64,000 nt of DNA from Hyphomonadaceae bacterium JAD_PAG50586_4 (GTDB taxonomy: Bacteria > Pseudomonadota > Alphaproteobacteria > Caulobacterales > Aquidulcibacteraceae), in NCBI GenBank assembly GCA_023242925.1, contig CP096134.1, positions 2,809,501 through 2,873,500 on the forward strand, given 5' to 3'. The notes beneath the pieces were generated by a model, which was not told where the DNA came from, did no database searches, and was given only the letters and a program-made list of their open reading frames with translations. Every line of letters begins with the position of its first letter. Within the stretch, counting starts at the first letter, position 1. Below are positions 1-11,559 of the stretch, in pieces. The position numbers and the translations under genes were made by a program.

Positions 1-154
1 GGCGCGCCGAACAGGTCGGCGTGAACGCGCCGGGTACGGCGAAGAGCGCCACGGTCTTGCCGGCGAAGATCTCGCCCGTGCGCAAAGGCTTCATACCTTC
101 GGGGCCGGGAACATTGAATTGAACGTCCGGCAGCGCATCGCCAAGTTTGATCAT
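1..154 (-). CDS. Peroxiredoxin (Prx5/AhpC-TSA type), N-terminal part
   Basis: Only the first 51 codons are in the window; the gene runs off the left edge. The start is the ATG read from 154 to 152. The visible protein begins MIKLGDALPDVQF and reaches PGAFTPTCS, the conserved loop carrying the peroxidatic cysteine of thiol peroxidases of the Prx5/AhpE-like group. Such enzymes reduce hydrogen peroxide and alkyl hydroperoxides in the cytoplasm with glutathione or thioredoxin as reductant; which reductant cannot be told here. It is divergent from the YqgE gene, with about 100 bp between the two starts. Confidence 0.9.
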   Translation of the reverse strand, partial: MIKLGDALPDVQFNVPGPEGMKPLRTGEIFAGKTVALFAVPGAFTPTCSAR

Positions 155-253
155 CGGGGCCTCTCCCTCAAGCTTTCCAGCTATTTAGGGCGCGGCGAGC
201 CCAGATGCGAGCGCCCTCTTGCGCGAAATCGCGCCGCGCCCGACCATGGGGGC

Positions 254-814
254 ATGACAGATACGCTCACGGGCAAGCTCCTCGTCGCCATGCCAGGAAT
301 CGGCGATCCCCGGTTCGAGCGCTCCGTCATCATGATGTGCGCCCACGACGGCGAACACGCGATGGGCGTGATCATCAACAAGCCGAAGGATGAGCTGACG
401 CTCTCCGACGTGCTCGATCATCTGGGCTTAGAGCCTGAAGAGCATATCGCCGACCGCATCGTGCTCGATGGCGGGCCGGTGCGCCAAGATCGCGGCTTCG
501 TGCTGCACTCGGAAGATTTCGCCGCTGGCGAAGGCACTCAAGACGTCTGCCCCGGCATTCGCCTCACCGCCACACGAGAAGTGCTCGAAGCCGTCGCCGG
601 CGATCAGGCGCCGGAACGCTTCCTGCTCGCGCTCGGCTGCGCAGGTTGGAGTGCTGGTCAGTTGGAGGATGAGCTCCGCCACAACGCCTGGCTCATCGTC
701 GACGCCGACAACAGCATCATCTTCGACGATCAACACGAAGACAAATGGACCCGCGCGATCAAAAGCCTCGGCTTCGACCCCGCACAGCTCAGCGGGAATA
801 TCGGCAACGCTTAG
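254..814 (+). CDS. YqgE/AlgH family protein (UPF0301, DUF179)
   Basis: The 186-residue protein starts MTDTLTGKLLVAMPGIGD at an ATG at 254; the frame is open further upstream, but the family begins at this point and usually has 180-190 residues. Family landmarks are visible: GDPRFERSVIMMCAHD near residues 16-31, the GVIINKP stretch near 40, the LDGGPV segment, and LALGCAGWSAGQLEDEL near 130. The function of the family is not established biochemically; in some gamma-proteobacteria it is linked to alginate regulation. It stands alone between a divergent peroxiredoxin and a convergent DUF1272 gene. Confidence 0.9.
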   Translation: MTDTLTGKLLVAMPGIGDPRFERSVIMMCAHDGEHAMGVIINKPKDELTLSDVLDHLGLEPEEHIADRIVLDGGPVRQDRGFVLHSEDFAAGEGTQDVCPGIRLTATREVLEAVAGDQAPERFLLALGCAGWSAGQLEDELRHNAWLIVDADNSIIFDDQHEDKWTRAIKSLGFDPAQLSGNIGNA

Positions 815-830
815 CACTTGGACCGCGCGT

Positions 831-850
831 CGCGGGCCTGAAGGCCCGCG
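831..850. repeat. Palindromic repeat, copy 1 (also intergenic hairpin)
   Basis: Nine-base arms CGCGGGCCT and AGGCCCGCG are separated by two bases. It lies between the convergent yqgE and DUF1272 genes and may terminate both. A closely similar palindrome, also ending in CCGCGCTC, lies at 19043-19064, which suggests a dispersed REP-like family. Confidence 0.6.
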
Positions 851-855
851 CTCCA

Positions 856-1095
856 TTAAGCGCAAGGCGACGCGCGCAGCACACGCTTGGTTGAAGCCGG
901 ATACTTCACCAACGCCGCCGCAGGCCGGATCGGCCGCGCGACGAGATTGCCGCCGCAATTGGCGCACTGCCCTTTCAGCACACTGTCGGCACATTCAGCG
1001 CAGAAGGTGCACTCGAACGTACAGATACGTGCATCGGCGCTCTCCGGCGGCAGATCGCGGTCACAGCACTCGCAATTGGGCCGCAGCTCCAGCAT
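856..1095 (-). CDS. DUF1272 family small cysteine-rich protein
   Basis: A 79-residue protein beginning MLELRPNCECCDRDLPP. It holds four CxxC-type cysteine pairs (CECC, CTFECTFC, CAEC, CANCGG), as expected for a zinc-binding ribbon, and matches the DUF1272 pattern. The ATG at 1095 overlaps the stop codon of the upstream DJ-1/PfpI gene (ATGA), so the two are probably co-transcribed and translationally coupled. No biochemical role is known for the family; a small metal-binding regulator or chaperone is only a guess. Confidence 0.8.
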   Translation of the reverse strand: MLELRPNCECCDRDLPPESADARICTFECTFCAECADSVLKGQCANCGGNLVARPIRPAAALVKYPASTKRVLRASPCA

Positions 1096-1778
1096 CAATC
1101 GGCTCCCGTCAATTGCGCGATCGCTTCGCGCCGCTCCGCCGCGAAACCTGAGAACAAGTGCTTCACCGCCGCAATCGTCTCCGCATCCGCCGTTTCAGGC
1201 CGGCCGCAATTGAACGGCGGGGCCGGCGCATACTCGATCGCCAGCTGGATCATCTTTGCAACCTTCTCGCCCGCCAAGTCGGCGACGATCGTCAGCGCAA
1301 TGTCGATCCCGGCGGTCACACCACCGCCCGTGATCGCATTGCCGTCGCGCACCACGCGCGCGTCATCAGGTATCGCGCCAAACATCGCCAGCAATTCGCG
1401 ATACGCCCAGTGGCTGCCAGCGCGCTTGCCATTGAGCAAACCCGCCGCAGCCAAGATCAGCGACCCTGTGCAAACAGAGGTGACGTATTTTGCGCTTTCA
1501 CCCAGCCGCTTCACCTCGGCCATGAAGGCTTGATCTTGCATCGCCTCGGTCTGGCCCGGCCCGCCCGGGATCATGATCATGTCGGCGCGCTCCACGTCGG
1601 CCAGCGCTCGCAAATTCGCGAACGTCAGCCCCATCTCGGTTTTGAGCTCGCCGCCATCCTTGGAGGCAATGATCACGTCTGCGTTCGGCATCCGCGCCAA
1701 CACTTCGTAGGGGCCAGTGAAATCGAGCTGCGTCAGCCGCGGATAGAGGATGAAGACGATACGGAATTTGTCGGCCAT
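1095..1778 (-). CDS. DJ-1/PfpI family protein, isonitrile hydratase-like
   Basis: A 227-residue single-domain protein. The nucleophile elbow is SVCTGSLIL, with the cysteine near residue 103 followed by Thr, and an early Asp (TQLDFTGPYEV, residue 19) is present. This Asp/Cys/Thr arrangement is that described for isonitrile hydratase (InhA), which turns isonitriles into N-formamides, so that activity is plausible; the family also contains glyoxalases and regulators. Its neighbour on the other side is a divergent GlxA-type regulator carrying the same domain, with only about 40 bp between them, and it is coupled to a DUF1272 gene downstream. Confidence 0.85.
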   Translation of the reverse strand: MADKFRIVFILYPRLTQLDFTGPYEVLARMPNADVIIASKDGGELKTEMGLTFANLRALADVERADMIMIPGGPGQTEAMQDQAFMAEVKRLGESAKYVTSVCTGSLILAAAGLLNGKRAGSHWAYRELLAMFGAIPDDARVVRDGNAITGGGVTAGIDIALTIVADLAGEKVAKMIQLAIEYAPAPPFNCGRPETADAETIAAVKHLFSGFAAERREAIAQLTGAD

Positions 1779-1817
1779 CGACGGCGCTCCTCATTGACAA
1801 GGGCCTTATGGCGCGAG

Positions 1818-2804
1818 ATGCCTTTGGCTCAAATGTCAAAGAAACCTCGTTTTCCGCCAAAGCCGCGCACCGTGCTGGTGGCCGTGTTCGACGGTTTTCA
1901 GATCCTCGACGCCGCCGGCCCAATCGCAGTGTTCGAGATCGCCGCTCGCTACGTACCCGGCGCCTATCGCATCCGCGTCGCGAGCCGCGAAGCCGGCATG
2001 ATCGCTTCCTCATCTGGCGTGCGCTGGCCAGCGGAGGCGCTCAAGGGACACAGCAATATCGACACGCTGATCGTCTCGGGCGGCAACGGCACCTATGGCG
2101 CGATGCAGGACGCAGCCTTCATCACCGTCATCAAGCGCCTCTCCACGCGCGTGCGCCGCACATCAAGCGTCTGCTCTGGCGCCTTCATTCTGGCGCAAGC
2201 GGGCTTGCTTGACGGCAAGCGCGCCACCACACACTGGCGCCGCGCGCCGCTCTTGCAGAAAGCGTTCCCAAACGTACGCGTTGACGCCGATTGCATTCAC
2301 ATCAAGGACGGCGACGTCTGGACCTCCGCCGGCGTCACCGCTGGCATCGACCTTTCGCTCGCCATGATCGCAGAAGACCTCGGCGAGAACATCGCCACCG
2401 ACGTTGCGCGCGAAATGGTGGTTTACGCCAAGCGCCCCGGCGGCCAAGCGCAGCATTCCGCGCTGCTTGAACTCGATGCGCCAAGCTCACGCTTTGCCGA
2501 ACTCAACGCCTGGATGCGCGATCATTTGCACGAGGACCTCTCGGTCGAGCGCCTCGCCGCTGAAGCCGCGATGAGCCCGCGCAATTTCGCGCGCGCCTAT
2601 GCCTCGGAGACAGGTGTGACACCTGCCAAGGCGGTCGAGCGCCTGCGCGCCGACACCGCACGCGCCGCGCTGCAGCAGGGCGCCTCCATCCAGGACATTG
2701 CCGAACGGACAGGCTTTGGCGATCCAGAGCGCATGCGCCGCGCTTTCATCCGCCTCTACGGCGCCCCGCCCGCCGCCATGCGCCGGACGTTGCGCCAAGC
2801 TTGA
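1818..2804 (+). CDS. GlxA-type transcriptional regulator (DJ-1/PfpI domain plus AraC HTH)
   Basis: A protein of about 328 residues with two parts. Residues ~15-190 form a DJ-1/PfpI domain (VLVAVFDGFQILDAAGP, then the elbow SVCSGAFILAQAGLL). Residues ~225-325 form an AraC-type DNA-binding domain with two helix-turn-helix units (LSVERLAAEAAMSPRNFAR and ASIQDIAERTGFGDPERMR). Proteins of this design regulate amine and carnitine or betaine metabolism. It probably controls the divergent isonitrile-hydratase-like gene. The start is uncertain: ATG 1818 or ATG 1833; no clear ribosome-binding site decides it. Confidence 0.88.
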   Translation: MPLAQMSKKPRFPPKPRTVLVAVFDGFQILDAAGPIAVFEIAARYVPGAYRIRVASREAGMIASSSGVRWPAEALKGHSNIDTLIVSGGNGTYGAMQDAAFITVIKRLSTRVRRTSSVCSGAFILAQAGLLDGKRATTHWRRAPLLQKAFPNVRVDADCIHIKDGDVWTSAGVTAGIDLSLAMIAEDLGENIATDVAREMVVYAKRPGGQAQHSALLELDAPSSRFAELNAWMRDHLHEDLSVERLAAEAAMSPRNFARAYASETGVTPAKAVERLRADTARAALQQGASIQDIAERTGFGDPERMRRAFIRLYGAPPAAMRRTLRQA

Positions 2805-2836
2805 CGGCGCCCGCGTTCCAGCAGACCAATTTCGCC

Positions 2837-3637
2837 ATGGCTGAACCGCAAAAATCCATCTTCGTCACCGGCGCCGGCTCCGGCATTGGCCGCGCCACCG
2901 CAAAGCTCTTCGCCGAGCGCGGCTGGTTCGTCGGCCTCTCCGATGTCGATCCGAAAGGGCTTGAAGAAACGGCGGCGATGCTCCCCGACGGCCAACGCAT
3001 TTCGATGGTGTTCGACGTGCGCGATCGCAACGGCTGGGCGCGCGCGGTAGAATCGTTCGGCCAAGCCACCAACCGCCACATGCATGTGCTCTTCAACAAT
3101 GCCGGCGTCGGTCGCGGCGGCTTCATCGAAGAGATGCCGGACGACGACATTGATCTCGTGATCGATGTGAATCTGAAAGGCGTGATCAATGGCGTACGCG
3201 CAAGCTTGCCTTTGCTGCGTGAAACACCCGGCGCGCGCATCGTCAACACCGCTTCTGTCGCGGGCATTTTCGGCGCGCCGAAATTATCAATATATGTCGC
3301 CACGAAATTCGCGGTGCGTGGTTTGACTGAAGCGCTCGACGCGGAGTTTTCGCGCTATGGCATCAGCGTCGCGAGTTTGATGCCGTGGTTCATCGACACC
3401 GCGATCCTCGGCAATTTCGCGGAAGAAGGTTCAAACCGCACGCTGAAAGACTCGCTCACCGAAAACAAAACGCCGATCTATCCAGTCAGCATGGCGGCCG
3501 AACGCGCCTGGGAAGCAGCACACGGCAAAGAGCTGCACTACATGGTCGGCAAGGAAGCCGAACGCGCGCGGTTCGCGGCACGCTTCTTCCCAAACGCCAT
3601 GCGTAAACGATTGCGCAATTTCATCCCGGACGAATGA
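2837..3637 (+). CDS. Short-chain dehydrogenase/reductase (SDR)
   Basis: A 266-residue classical SDR. The NAD(P)-binding TGAGSGIG motif, the NNAG motif near residue 85 and the YxxxK active-site pair (YVATK), preceded by the catalytic Ser of NTASVAG, are all visible. The chosen ATG at 2837 gives MAEPQKSIFVTGAG, the usual distance to the Rossmann motif. An in-frame TTG at 2801 overlaps the stop of the upstream regulator and is a weaker choice. The C-terminal RFFPNAMRKRL tail resembles SDRs used on hydrophobic or lipid-like substrates, but the substrate cannot be told. Confidence 0.88.
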   Translation: MAEPQKSIFVTGAGSGIGRATAKLFAERGWFVGLSDVDPKGLEETAAMLPDGQRISMVFDVRDRNGWARAVESFGQATNRHMHVLFNNAGVGRGGFIEEMPDDDIDLVIDVNLKGVINGVRASLPLLRETPGARIVNTASVAGIFGAPKLSIYVATKFAVRGLTEALDAEFSRYGISVASLMPWFIDTAILGNFAEEGSNRTLKDSLTENKTPIYPVSMAAERAWEAAHGKELHYMVGKEAERARFAARFFPNAMRKRLRNFIPDE

Positions 3638-3645
3638 ACCAAACA

Positions 3646-3678
3646 AAAACCCCGGCGTCTCCGCCGGGGTTTTCTTTT
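3646..3678. terminator. Bidirectional rho-independent terminator
   Basis: Arms CCCCGGCG (3650-3657) and CGCCGGGG (3662-3669) with a four-base loop, followed by TTTTCTTTT and preceded by an A-rich stretch. It sits between the convergent SDR and SleB genes and can work for both. Confidence 0.9.
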
Positions 3679-3694
3679 GAGCTTCGCTCTGAGA

Positions 3695-4747
3695 TCAGGT
3701 CGCCGCGTTGACCAGCAGATGGTTGGCGGCCTCGGTGTCGGCCGGCGCGTCCGTGGCGACGGGCGCGGCTTCGACCGGCGCATCGGTGATCGCTTCGGTC
3801 GTCGCCGCATCCGTCACGGCGTCAACCTCAACGCCTTCCGGCGCTAGATCGTCAGCGGCGGTTGAGCGGCGCACACCCGTGCCACGGCGGCGAGCCAGGG
3901 CTTCTTGGTAATAGGCGCGCTCCGAGCGGTTCGGGAAACGGTAGAACACGTGGCTGCCGACATTGACCGTCTCAACCAGGCCCGAGTTCCAGACCGGGTT
4001 CACAGCGTGCGTGTGATAGTGCGTGGCCCCTTGTGTGATCGGGCGGGTGTAGCCCAGCATCACGGCGGTCGCGACCCGCTGGGCGCGGTCCCAGGCGCGG
4101 CCACGCGGGCGTTGGCCCAGCGAGCCATCGCAGGTGAAGGTGAATTGGCAGCCGGTCGACCGGTGTGAGCCTTGGAAGACCACGCCGCAGATCGAGTTCG
4201 GGTAAGCCCGCGAGCGGCTACGGTTGATGATGACCTCAGCCACAGCGACTTGGCCGCGCTGGGTTTCGCCGCGGGCTTCGTAATAGATCGCCTGGCTCAG
4301 GCAGGCGTGCTGGCGGGCGTCGATCTGCGGCTCGGCCGGGGCAGCTTGCTCCGGCGTCGCAGCGCCCGACGGGCCACGGAGAACGGCTTGCACCATCATC
4401 GCGCGCGCATCGGCGCTCTCGAACAGGGTCGCGCTGCCACGGGCGCGCAGACCATCATTGGTGCGGAAGGAGGTCAGCTCAACGCGCGCATTCGGCTCAG
4501 TCGAGGCCAATTGCTGCTGCAGTTCAGCTTGGAAAGCAGTGGACGTGGCTGCCCATTCAGCGCCGTCGCGCTGTTCGGCGGCGCGGTGCGCGATCAGCGG
4601 CATCGCGACCGCAGCGGCCGCGAGGCACATGATCGTCGCCGCGCCCTGGCGCACAGCCAGAGGATTACGTTCGATCTCCACCATCACTTGGGTCCGTATC
4701 TCGCCCGCAAAGATAGCCAGTCGACGCCAGAACAACGATAAATGCAT
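3695..4747 (-). CDS. SleB-type cell wall hydrolase
   Basis: A 350-residue protein from the ATG at 4747, which has AGCGGGG just upstream. A hydrophobic segment near residues 35-55 (ATIMCLAAAAVAMPLIA) suggests an N-terminal membrane anchor. The Hydrolase_2 (SleB/CwlJ) domain covers about residues 145-265: CLSQAIYYEARGE with the catalytic Glu, AVAEVIINR, and SICGVVFQGS followed by CQFTFTCDG. The tail after residue 270 is Ala/Thr/Asp-rich and of low complexity. In alphaproteobacteria such proteins act on peptidoglycan outside sporulation. It faces the SDR gene across a terminator. Confidence 0.88.
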   Translation of the reverse strand: MHLSLFWRRLAIFAGEIRTQVMVEIERNPLAVRQGAATIMCLAAAAVAMPLIAHRAAEQRDGAEWAATSTAFQAELQQQLASTEPNARVELTSFRTNDGLRARGSATLFESADARAMMVQAVLRGPSGAATPEQAAPAEPQIDARQHACLSQAIYYEARGETQRGQVAVAEVIINRSRSRAYPNSICGVVFQGSHRSTGCQFTFTCDGSLGQRPRGRAWDRAQRVATAVMLGYTRPITQGATHYHTHAVNPVWNSGLVETVNVGSHVFYRFPNRSERAYYQEALARRRGTGVRRSTAADDLAPEGVEVDAVTDAATTEAITDAPVEAAPVATDAPADTEAANHLLVNAAT

Positions 4748-5088
4748 TAAGCCCCGCTTAACGCTGTCCAGATTTGGCACAAGTAACCGCCAGATAATCT
4801 GCAACAGACCATACCATTTCGCTCCGGCAATGTTTTGCTCGGAGGCCTGCGGGGATACAGGACCTGCGCCCGGGGGCGATTGTCTTTTTGTTCATGGTCC
4901 AGCTTCCCGCGAGTTCTAGGTGACTTGGGCCTCCCGGTGCGTCCCTGAGGTCACGCCGAGAAAGCCCAAACCGTCCAAAGTCTTGCGAGGGCCGTGCCAG
5001 TTCACCCAACAGGCGAAATGGGCCGCGACCGCCGGTCGCGGCCGCCGCAGATGATTTACGTAGCGTCAGGTGCGGTTGCGGGCGCCCG
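4748..5088. other. Intergenic region between ppdK and the SleB gene, with a perfect hairpin
   Basis: No convincing gene. A perfect 10-bp stem with a three-base loop lies at 5021-5043 (arms GGCCGCGACC and GGTCGCGGCC), just after the ppdK stop. It has no T-run in either direction, so it is a terminator candidate at best, or an mRNA 3'-end stabiliser. A short open frame begins MNKKTIAPG on the minus strand near 4893, but it lacks a good ribosome-binding site. The SleB promoter should lie near 4750-4850; I could not pick its elements. Confidence 0.5.
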
Positions 5089-7758
<2,670 letters not shown>

Positions 7759-7799
7759 CGCACTTCCTTCGCCGCCCCCTCGCGGGCGGCGAGGAGGTC

Positions 7800-10010
7800 T
7801 CAGCCCTCGATCTTCGAGAAATCCGCGACTGCGGACAGCGCCTCACGTAACCGCGAGAGCAGCAAAAGTCTATTGCGGCGCAGCATGGGATCTTCGGCGT
7901 TGACTAGGACTTTTTCGAAGAACTGATCCACCGGCGCGCGAAGCTGGCTGAGCGCTTTCATCGCGGACGCGAAGTCTTCCTTCTCCACCGCCGACCGCGC
8001 GGTCGGCACAGCGCTCTCAAGCGCCGCATGCAGCGCCTTCTCGGCGGGTTCGGCGAGCTTGGAGGCGTCAACTTGGCCCTTGGTCTCGTCCGCGCTCCAT
8101 TTGCCCTTCTTCTCCTCGGCGCTGAGAATATTCGCCGCGCGCTTATAGCCCGCCAGCAAGTTCGCGCCGTCTTCCGTTTTCAAGAACGCATCGAGCGCCT
8201 CGACACGCGCGACAATACGGACAAGGTCGTCGTCGCCAAGTGCGAACACGGCGTCGACGAGATCGTGGCGCTTACCTTGGTCGCGGAGCTGAACTTTGAG
8301 GCGATCGGCGAGGAAAGCGAGCAGGTCGGGCGCGGCGTCACGCGAGAACGATCCTTGTAGTCGCCCGCCATGTTCAACGACTCGATGATTCCAAAGCGCG
8401 AGATCCAAGCTTGCCGGACTGCCCGACGTTCTCTGCACTCATGTCGTCAGGTAGGCGGCCGTATCGAGCAGTGCCGTCATGGCCGTCTGGGAACGCTTTG
8501 CCGTCCAGTGTGTGATATGAATTGAAATCAATGCGCAAGCCGCGTTCGAGCACGATCCGTATCAGACCCAGCGCGGCGCGACGCAGCGCATACGGGTCTG
8601 AGGAGCCCGTCGGCTTCTCATCGATCGCCCAAAATCCTGCGAGCGTATCGAGCTTGTCCGCCAGCGCGAGCGTTACGGCGACTTTGTCTTCCGGCACGCG
8701 ATCGTTCGGGCCGAGCGGGCGGTAGTGATCTTCGATCGCGGCGGCGATGCTTGGGTTTGCGCCCTTCTCCAGCGCGTAGAGCTGACGCCCCACCTGCCCC
8801 TGCAATTCCGGAAACTCGCCGACAGTTTCCGTCACCAAATCCATCTTGGCGAATTCGGCCGCGCGCTGCACGGCTTCGACATCGGCGCCCGTCACAGCGC
8901 ACAATTCAGCCGCCAGCGCTTTCACGCGCTCGATCTTATCCCACACCGAGCCAAGCTTTTGGTGGAAGACGATCTTCCCCAACTTCACCTTGCGCTCATC
9001 CGTGTAGAGCGACGTTTTTTTATCCGTATCCCAGAAGAAGCGCGCATCGTTCAGGCGCGCCGACAGCACGCGCGCATTGCCCGCCGCGATGGCCTTGCCG
9101 CCATCCTTCGCTTCGACATTCGCCACCACCACGAAATGCGGCGCGAGCTTGCCACTCCTCGGATCGCGCACCGCGAAATACTTCTGGTGCGTACGCATCG
9201 AGAGCCGGATCACTTCGCCCGGCAGGTCAAGGAACGCAGAATCCATATCGCCCAGCAACACGACCGGCCATTCCACCAGCCCGCACACTTCTTCCAGCAG
9301 GCCCAAATCCTCGACCAGATCGAGCTTCTTATCGGCGCAAAGCTTCCGCGCTTGATCCAGAATGATCGCCTTGCGCTCTTCGCGCTCGATCAACACCTTC
9401 GCGTTGCGCAGCTTGGCGGCGTAATCGGCCGCATCCTTCGGCTTCATCGCACCTGGCGCGTGGAAGCGATGGCCCCATGTCTCGGGCTTCGAGGCGACGC
9501 CTTCGATCTCGATCTTCACCGGCGCGCCATCGAACAGGCAAAGCACATTGTGCAGCGGCCGCACCCACGTGAGATCACTCTCGCCCGAGCGCATGGATTT
9601 CGGCCACGCAAAGGCGCGCACGATCTCGGGAATGATCTCCTGGACGATCGCCGCCGTCGCGCGTCCCACGCGCTCGATCTTCGCGACGTAGAACGCGCCC
9701 TTCTTATCCTCGACCACTTGCGCCTGATCGATGGAAGCCAACCCGGCGCTCTTCAAAAGCCCTGGAGCGCCTGATCCGGCGCACCCACGCGCGGGCCTTT
9801 CTTCTCCTCGTTTATGTCCGCCGCCTTGGCCGGCAGATCATCAATAACGAGCCCCAAACGACGCGGCGAAGAAAACGTCCGAACCGCCTTCGGGTCCAAG
9901 CCCGCCGCCTTCAGCTTCTCACCAAAAGCCCGGGCCAAATCCTCCTCCGCACGCTTTTGCATCCGCGCAGGAATTTCCTCGGAGAAAAGTTCGATAAGAA
10001 GTTGGGGCAT
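7800..10010 (-). CDS. glyS: Glycyl-tRNA synthetase beta subunit, reading frame broken twice
   Basis: The three parts of GlyS are all recognisable but in shifted frames. The N-terminal part ([17 protein letters not shown]) runs from the ATG at 10010, which overlaps the glyQ stop, to about 9755. There the A-run 9755-9758 (T-run on the coding strand) is one base short, and the frame continues with [12 protein letters not shown]. The central part runs to about 8535 ([12 protein letters not shown]). The C-terminal part ([17 protein letters not shown] to the end, with the anticodon-binding-like helical domain) resumes in the first frame. About 190 bp of unrecognisable sequence separates the last two. 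The first break is probably a sequencing error; the second is less simple. With GlyQ it charges tRNA-Gly and should be essential. Confidence 0.85.
8345..8530 (-). other. Anomalous segment inside glyS
   Basis: Between the conserved GLRIDF and [11 protein letters not shown] segments of GlyS there are about 70 codons where relatives, as I recall them, have 25-30. Neither frame resembles GlyS here. One frame reads to a stop at 8456 (ending [10 protein letters not shown]) and an overlapping ATG begins [13 protein letters not shown], itself stopping at 8374. The net excess is one base modulo three, which restores the frame that the upstream single-base loss had shifted. It could be a small insertion or a misassembly. 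Confidence 0.45.
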
Positions 10011-10885
10011 TAGCTTTGGCTCTCCGCCCAAGCGCTCGCGCAGCCCTTCGCCAGATCGCGCACGCGGGCGATGAAGCTTTGACGTTCCGTCGGCGAGACC
10101 ACGCCGCGCGCATCGAGCAGATTGAAGAGGTGCGAGGCTTTCAGCGTGTAATCGAAGGCCGGCAGCACATTGCCCTCCTTCAGCAAGCGCGCCGCCGTCG
10201 CTTCCGCATCGCCGAACCAGCGCAGCACCATCTCGGGGTCGCTGAGTTCGAAATTGTAGCGCGATTGCTGCTTCTCGTTTTCAAGGAAGATGTCGCCGTA
10301 CGTGACAGGATATGCGCTGTCAGGATCGTTGAACGGCAGATCATAAACGCGATCGACACCGAACACATACATCGCCAAGCGCTCGAGCCCGTAGGTGAGT
10401 TCGCCGCTCACCGGGCGCACGTCGAGGCCGCCGACTTGTTGGAAGTAGGTGTATTGCGACACTTCCATCCCGTCGCACCACACTTCCCAGCCGAGGCCCC
10501 AGGCGCCGACAGTCGGGTTCTCCCAATCGTCTTCGACGAAGCGAATGTCGTGCAGCAGCGGATCGATGCCGATGCGCGCGAGGCTGTCGAGATAGAGCTG
10601 CTGCAAATTCGCCGGGTTCGGCTTCAGGATCACTTGGAATTGGTAATAGTGTTGCAGCCGGTTCGGGTTCTCGCCGTAGCGCCCGTCCTTCGGCCGCCGC
10701 GAGGGCTGCACATACGCCGCGCGCCAAGGCTTGGGTCCCAACGAGCGCAACGTGGTGGCCGGGTGCAAGGTGCCGGCGCCGACCTGCTCATCATAGGGCT
10801 GCAGGATCGCACAACCCTGCTCGGCCCAGTAATTCTGGAGCGTCAGGATCACGTCCTGGAAACAGCGGGGCGGCTTGTTCGACAT
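10010..10885 (-). CDS. glyQ: Glycyl-tRNA synthetase alpha subunit
   Basis: A 291-residue protein of the usual length with the family hallmarks [19 protein letters not shown] at the N-terminus, [34 protein letters not shown] and [19 protein letters not shown]. It is the catalytic class II subunit of the alpha2-beta2 glycyl-tRNA synthetase. Its stop overlaps the glyS start (TAATG), the usual glyQS coupling. The frame is intact, in contrast to glyS. Confidence 0.97.
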   Translation of the reverse strand: MSNKPPRCFQDVILTLQNYWAEQGCAILQPYDEQVGAGTLHPATTLRSLGPKPWRAAYVQPSRRPKDGRYGENPNRLQHYYQFQVILKPNPANLQQLYLDSLARIGIDPLLHDIRFVEDDWENPTVGAWGLGWEVWCDGMEVSQYTYFQQVGGLDVRPVSGELTYGLERLAMYVFGVDRVYDLPFNDPDSAYPVTYGDIFLENEKQQSRYNFELSDPEMVLRWFGDAEATAARLLKEGNVLPAFDYTLKASHLFNLLDARGVVSPTERQSFIARVRDLAKGCASAWAESQS

Positions 10886-10930
10886 GGGGGCAGACGGGTA
10901 AAGCCGCCCGCCCCCTTGTTCAAGTGGCGC

Positions 10931-11143
10931 TTACTCAGCAGCCTGTGCGGCATCCTCGGCGCTGAAGATTTGCTCAATGGCGAGGCCGAACACGGCCGCG
11001 ATCTTGAAAGCGAGCGGCAGCGACGGATCGTATTTGCCCGTCTCGATCGCGTTCACGCTCTGACGTGAGACGTCGAGCTTGTCGGCCAAATCCGCCTGGC
11101 TCCAATTGCGCTCCGCGCGCAGCACTTTGAGGCGGTTTTTCAT
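10931..11143 (-). CDS. Small Xre-family (YgzD-type) DNA-binding regulator
   Basis: A 70-residue protein that is almost entirely a Cro/C1-type helix-turn-helix: MKNRLKVLRAERNWSQADLA, then DVSRQSVNAIETGKYDPSL and KIAAVFGLAIEQIF. Regulators of this short type normally pair with a neighbouring multi-span membrane protein, and here the ATG at 11143 overlaps the stop of exactly such a gene (ATGA). It probably autoregulates the three-gene operon through the CTTGTC/GACAAG half-sites at 11670-11686, now split by a transposon. Confidence 0.88.
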   Translation of the reverse strand: MKNRLKVLRAERNWSQADLADKLDVSRQSVNAIETGKYDPSLPLAFKIAAVFGLAIEQIFSAEDAAQAAE

Positions 11144-11549
11144 TGGTACCGCCGCCGGACAAAGAAGGCCGATGCGCCCCAAGTGATCACCACAGCCGGG
11201 ATCATCCAGATCAGAGGAATGTGCGGAAAGCCGGCCCATTCCGCTAGAAAGCCGTAGCTGAACGCCGCCACCGTCACGATTCCGAGCGTGATCAGCGCCG
11301 CCTCCCCTGCACGCGGCGCTGAAACTCATCCATCGCGCGAAAGAAGGTCAAATACGCGCGCAACATCAGCAAAGCGGGCAATGCGGGCAGCAACGCCAAC
11401 ACAATCACCAGCCATTGTGGCGGGCTCGTATGGCTGATCACGCTCACGCCGAGCGCGACGACGCCGACATAGAGAAGGCCCGCCACCATCATGGCGCGGG
11501 TGTAGCGCCGGCCAGCCTGCTTGGCGCTTTCAGGAACCTCACAAGTCAT
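11140..11549 (-). CDS. Four-span membrane protein of an Xre operon, one frameshift
   Basis: Starts MTCEVPESAKQAGRRYTR at the ATG at 11549 after a GGGGGTGG ribosome-binding stretch. Two helices follow (AMMVAGLLYVGVVALGVSVI and VIVLALLPALPALLMLRAYL), then TFFRAMDEFQRRVQG. The frame then stops early, but one added G in the G-run (plus-strand C-run 11304-11307) continues it as EAALITLGIVTVAAFSYGF and a fourth helix, ending FFVRRRYQ with a stop that overlaps the Xre start. The corrected length is about 136 residues. I infer a sequencing error. The function is unknown; such proteins are typical partners of YgzD-like regulators. Confidence 0.75.
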
Positions 11550-11559
11550 CACCACCCCC

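Noticed and set aside
1158..1817. N-terminal extension of the GlxA-type regulator
   Set aside because: It would be antisense to the DJ-1/PfpI gene and has no regulator-like sequence; the domain begins near 1833.
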